Origin: Verrucomicrobiota bacterium
GTDB lineage: Bacteria > Verrucomicrobiota > Verrucomicrobiia > Chthoniobacterales > Terrimicrobiaceae
Direction: 5' to 3'
Assembly: GCA_026398285.1 (NCBI GenBank)
Contig: JAPLTI010000256.1
Location: 1-7,305 of the forward strand
Length of the DNA: 7,305 nucleotides
Every line of letters starts with the position of its first letter. Within the stretch, counting starts at the first letter, position 1. Positions 6,285 to 7,305 of this stretch are shown here, piece after piece. A model generated the notes under the pieces. The model was not told where the DNA came from. It worked only from the letters and a program-made list of their open reading frames with translations, and ran no database searches. Position numbers and translations under genes: made by a program.

Positions 6285-6317
6285 TTAGGGTTCTTTTTTT
6301 CATTCAAGGTGCGAGGG

Positions 6318-6638
6318 ATGAACACACCCCAAAAACCCGAAAACGACATCCACTACGCCGACACGCAGCATCCTATCGAACACATCGAACCCCTCCCGCA
6401 AGATGGGGACGATAGCATTGAGAGAATCTGCCATGTCCTGGGCAGAACATTTGAGTGGGTCGCCGAAGCCGACGAACCGTCCGAGAAGGGCCTCCGTGCT
6501 GCCGTGGTGCTCTACTGCGTCCGTTCCGACCTCATCGGGAGGGAGAGCCTTGAAGACCTGGCCTTCTCGCTCCATTACACCGAGAGCGAGGTCGAGAATC
6601 TCGTTACGAACTTCTGCCACGCGATCAACTGGCGGTAG
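6318..6638 (+). CDS. 106-aa acidic protein of unknown function, possible HTH-like C-terminus
   Basis: I do not recognise this family. The 106-aa product has a polar, Pro- and Asp/Glu-rich N-terminal third (1-34) and then a helical-looking region. The stretch RAAVVLYCVRSDLIGRESLEDLAFSLHYTESEVENLVTNF (about 60-99) is mostly helix-forming, and its ESLEDLAFSLHYTESEVENL part resembles a helix-turn-helix. That is a visual impression, and the overall acidity argues against simple DNA binding. The ATG at 6318 is supported by AAGGTG 7 nt upstream. An open frame extends further 5' through the hipB region but has no better start. It heads a plus-strand set with the 71-aa gene and the ArdC-like gene and is divergent from hipBA across the operator array, so HipB may control it. 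Confidence 0.75.
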   Translation: MNTPQKPENDIHYADTQHPIEHIEPLPQDGDDSIERICHVLGRTFEWVAEADEPSEKGLRAAVVLYCVRSDLIGRESLEDLAFSLHYTESEVENLVTNFCHAINWR

Positions 6639-6668
6639 GCAGATTTCCACGGATTGCAATCGACCACC

Positions 6669-6884
6669 ATGCTTCACCCGGCTCCCGAGCAGATCTATCC
6701 CCTGATCCTGGAGGATTACTTCTTCAGCTTGGTGGACCGTGGGGTTCCTGCCGGGGAGACCCCGCTCTTCACTGGCAACATTGAGGGAGAAGACCTCACG
6801 TCTGCTGTGCGGCGCCGGTTCGGCCTCTCCGATCAGGAAGCCCTCCTCCACCTTGTCCACGCCCGGGAGGAAGTCGCCCTCTGA
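6669..6884 (+). CDS. 71-aa protein of unknown function upstream of the ArdC-like gene
   Basis: This is a small acidic protein (71 aa from the ATG; an in-frame TTG at 6654 would give 76) that I cannot assign to a family. It has a hydrophobic/aromatic N-terminal half with YPLILEDYFFSLVDRG (10-25), then EDLTSAVRRRFGLSDQEALLHLVHAREEV (41-69), which looks like two amphipathic helices. No signal peptide, metal motif or cysteine is seen. The gap to the preceding gene is 30 bp, and its stop overlaps the start of the ArdC-like gene (CTGA), so the three genes very likely form one operon. Reality as a gene is supported by that tight fit. The GGAGG near its 3' end serves the next gene. It could be a regulator or accessory factor of the mobile element, but no function can be read from the sequence. 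Confidence 0.65.
   Translation: MLHPAPEQIYPLILEDYFFSLVDRGVPAGETPLFTGNIEGEDLTSAVRRRFGLSDQEALLHLVHAREEVAL
6865..6873 (+). promoter_or_regulatory. Shine-Dalgarno supporting a CTG start for the ArdC-like gene
   Basis: GGGAGGAAG lies inside the end of the 71-aa gene. Its GGAGG core (6866-6870) is 10 nt upstream of the CTG at 6881. It is the strongest ribosome binding site seen in the window. No ATG, GTG or TTG lies between it and the conserved domain in the right frame until the ATG at 6932, which falls inside the domain. Confidence 0.6.
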
Positions 6885-7305
6885 GCAAGGAGAGCTCCGA
6901 GCTCTTCACGGCCCGCTTCATCGAGCGGCTCATGAAAGGGACCGTCCCGTGGCAGAAGCCCTGGATGGGAGTCCAGAATATCGTCTCCAAGAACCCCTAC
7001 CGGGGGATCAACGCCCTCATCCTGGGAGGGAGTGACTTTCAATCCCCCTACTGGCTGACCTTCAAACAGGCTCATGACCTCGGAGGGAAGGTCAAGAAGG
7101 GTGAGCAAGCCACCCCGGTCATCTACTACAAGCTCTTCGAGAAGCGGGATGACCAAGGGAACCTCGTCCTCGGAAGCAATGGACGCCCCACCCGGATTCC
7201 ATTCATCCGCTGGAGCAACGCCTTCAACCTGGACCAGACCGAGGGGATCGCGCCACCTGCACAGACCGAGACCTTTGTTCAGAATCATCTTCACCCGCTC
7301 GAAAA
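6881..7305 (+). CDS. ArdC-type antirestriction protein, N-terminal part (runs off the window)
   Basis: The frame is open from CTG at 6881 to the window end, giving 141 complete codons. It matches the N-terminal ssDNA-binding domain of ArdC-like proteins, found on conjugative plasmids and integrative elements, where they protect incoming single-stranded DNA. Landmarks are ARFIERLMKGTVPWQKPW (11-28), NPYRGINALIL (38-48), SPYWLTFKQAHDLGGKVKKG (55-74), then ATPVIYYKLFE (77-87) and WSNAFNLDQTEGI (111-123). The metallopeptidase half (HExxH) expected downstream lies beyond the window. The start is unusual: CTG overlapping the previous TGA, which gives an N-terminus MSKESSELF typical of the family and fits the GGAGG upstream. 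The only in-frame ATG (6932) would delete the first conserved helix. The gene marks this side of the window as mobile DNA. Confidence 0.88.
   Translation, partial: MSKESSELFTARFIERLMKGTVPWQKPWMGVQNIVSKNPYRGINALILGGSDFQSPYWLTFKQAHDLGGKVKKGEQATPVIYYKLFEKRDDQGNLVLGSNGRPTRIPFIRWSNAFNLDQTEGIAPPAQTETFVQNHLHPLE

Noticed and set aside
6268..6300. Operator 4 plus T run as an intrinsic terminator
   Set aside because: Eight nucleotides separate the stem from the T tract and no plus-strand gene precedes it; the shared core with three other palindromes fits an operator better.
5925..6317. 5' extension of the 106-aa gene to a 237-codon frame
   Set aside because: The extension runs antisense through hipB and the operator array, whereas the ATG at 6318 has AAGGTG at proper spacing.
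6300..6860. 186-codon minus-strand frame opposite the two small plus-strand genes
   Set aside because: The plus strand has a Shine-Dalgarno at 6318, tight packing and an overlap with the ArdC-like gene, whereas the minus frame lacks a recognisable domain. Because the plus-strand products are themselves unassigned, this rejection is less certain than the others.
1..7305. CRISPR array
   Set aside because: No regularly repeated 20-40 bp units with unique spacers were seen; the 50-bp periodic palindromes are short operators with non-spacer-like intervals.

Overview
The window is bacterial, moderately GC-rich and densely packed. It falls into a chromosomal half (about 1-4330) and an accessory, mobile-looking half (about 4331-7305). 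The organism cannot be named from sequence alone. Complex I, RNase D, de novo NAD synthesis, several non-ATG starts and weak Shine-Dalgarno signals fit a free-living Gram-negative-type bacterium. A Verrucomicrobiota-like lineage is my low-confidence guess.

Chromosomal half: a secreted PhoD-like metallophosphatase (48-1028, minus) is divergent from a tight plus-strand run. That run is nuoB (1132-1656), nuoC (1653-2261), an RNase D-type 3'-5' exoribonuclease (2258-3328) and nadC, quinolinate phosphoribosyltransferase (3356-4207). nuoB/nuoC and nuoC/rnd overlap by 4 nt (ATGA, TTGA), and nadC follows rnd by 27 nt, so one transcript is likely. nuoA does not precede nuoB and nuoD does not follow nuoC, so the pair looks detached from any main nuo cluster. 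A tRNA-Glu(UUC) with encoded CCA (4256-4330) closes this half.

Accessory half: about 320 bp after the tRNA carry no convincing gene but hold short direct repeats. Next comes a minus-strand hipB-hipA type II toxin-antitoxin operon (6122 down to 4651) with a GTGA overlap. Its upstream region (6123-6317) contains four palindromes of core TCCCG-N2-CGGGA. Their centres are 50, 50 and 34 bp apart, so this is almost certainly a HipB operator array. Divergent from it are a 106-aa acidic protein of unknown function (6318-6638), a 71-aa unknown protein (6669-6884) and the 5' part of an ArdC-type antirestriction/ssDNA-binding gene (from 6881, cut by the window end). The ArdC-like gene appears to start at a CTG overlapping the previous stop (CTGA), behind a good Shine-Dalgarno.

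Working picture: a mobile element or plasmid-derived island lies next to tRNA-Glu, stabilised by a HipBA addiction module. Its operator array occupies the shared control region of the toxin-antitoxin operon and the element's early genes, so HipB could regulate both sides. No integrase, relaxase or duplicated tRNA end is visible here, so the island boundary is inference.
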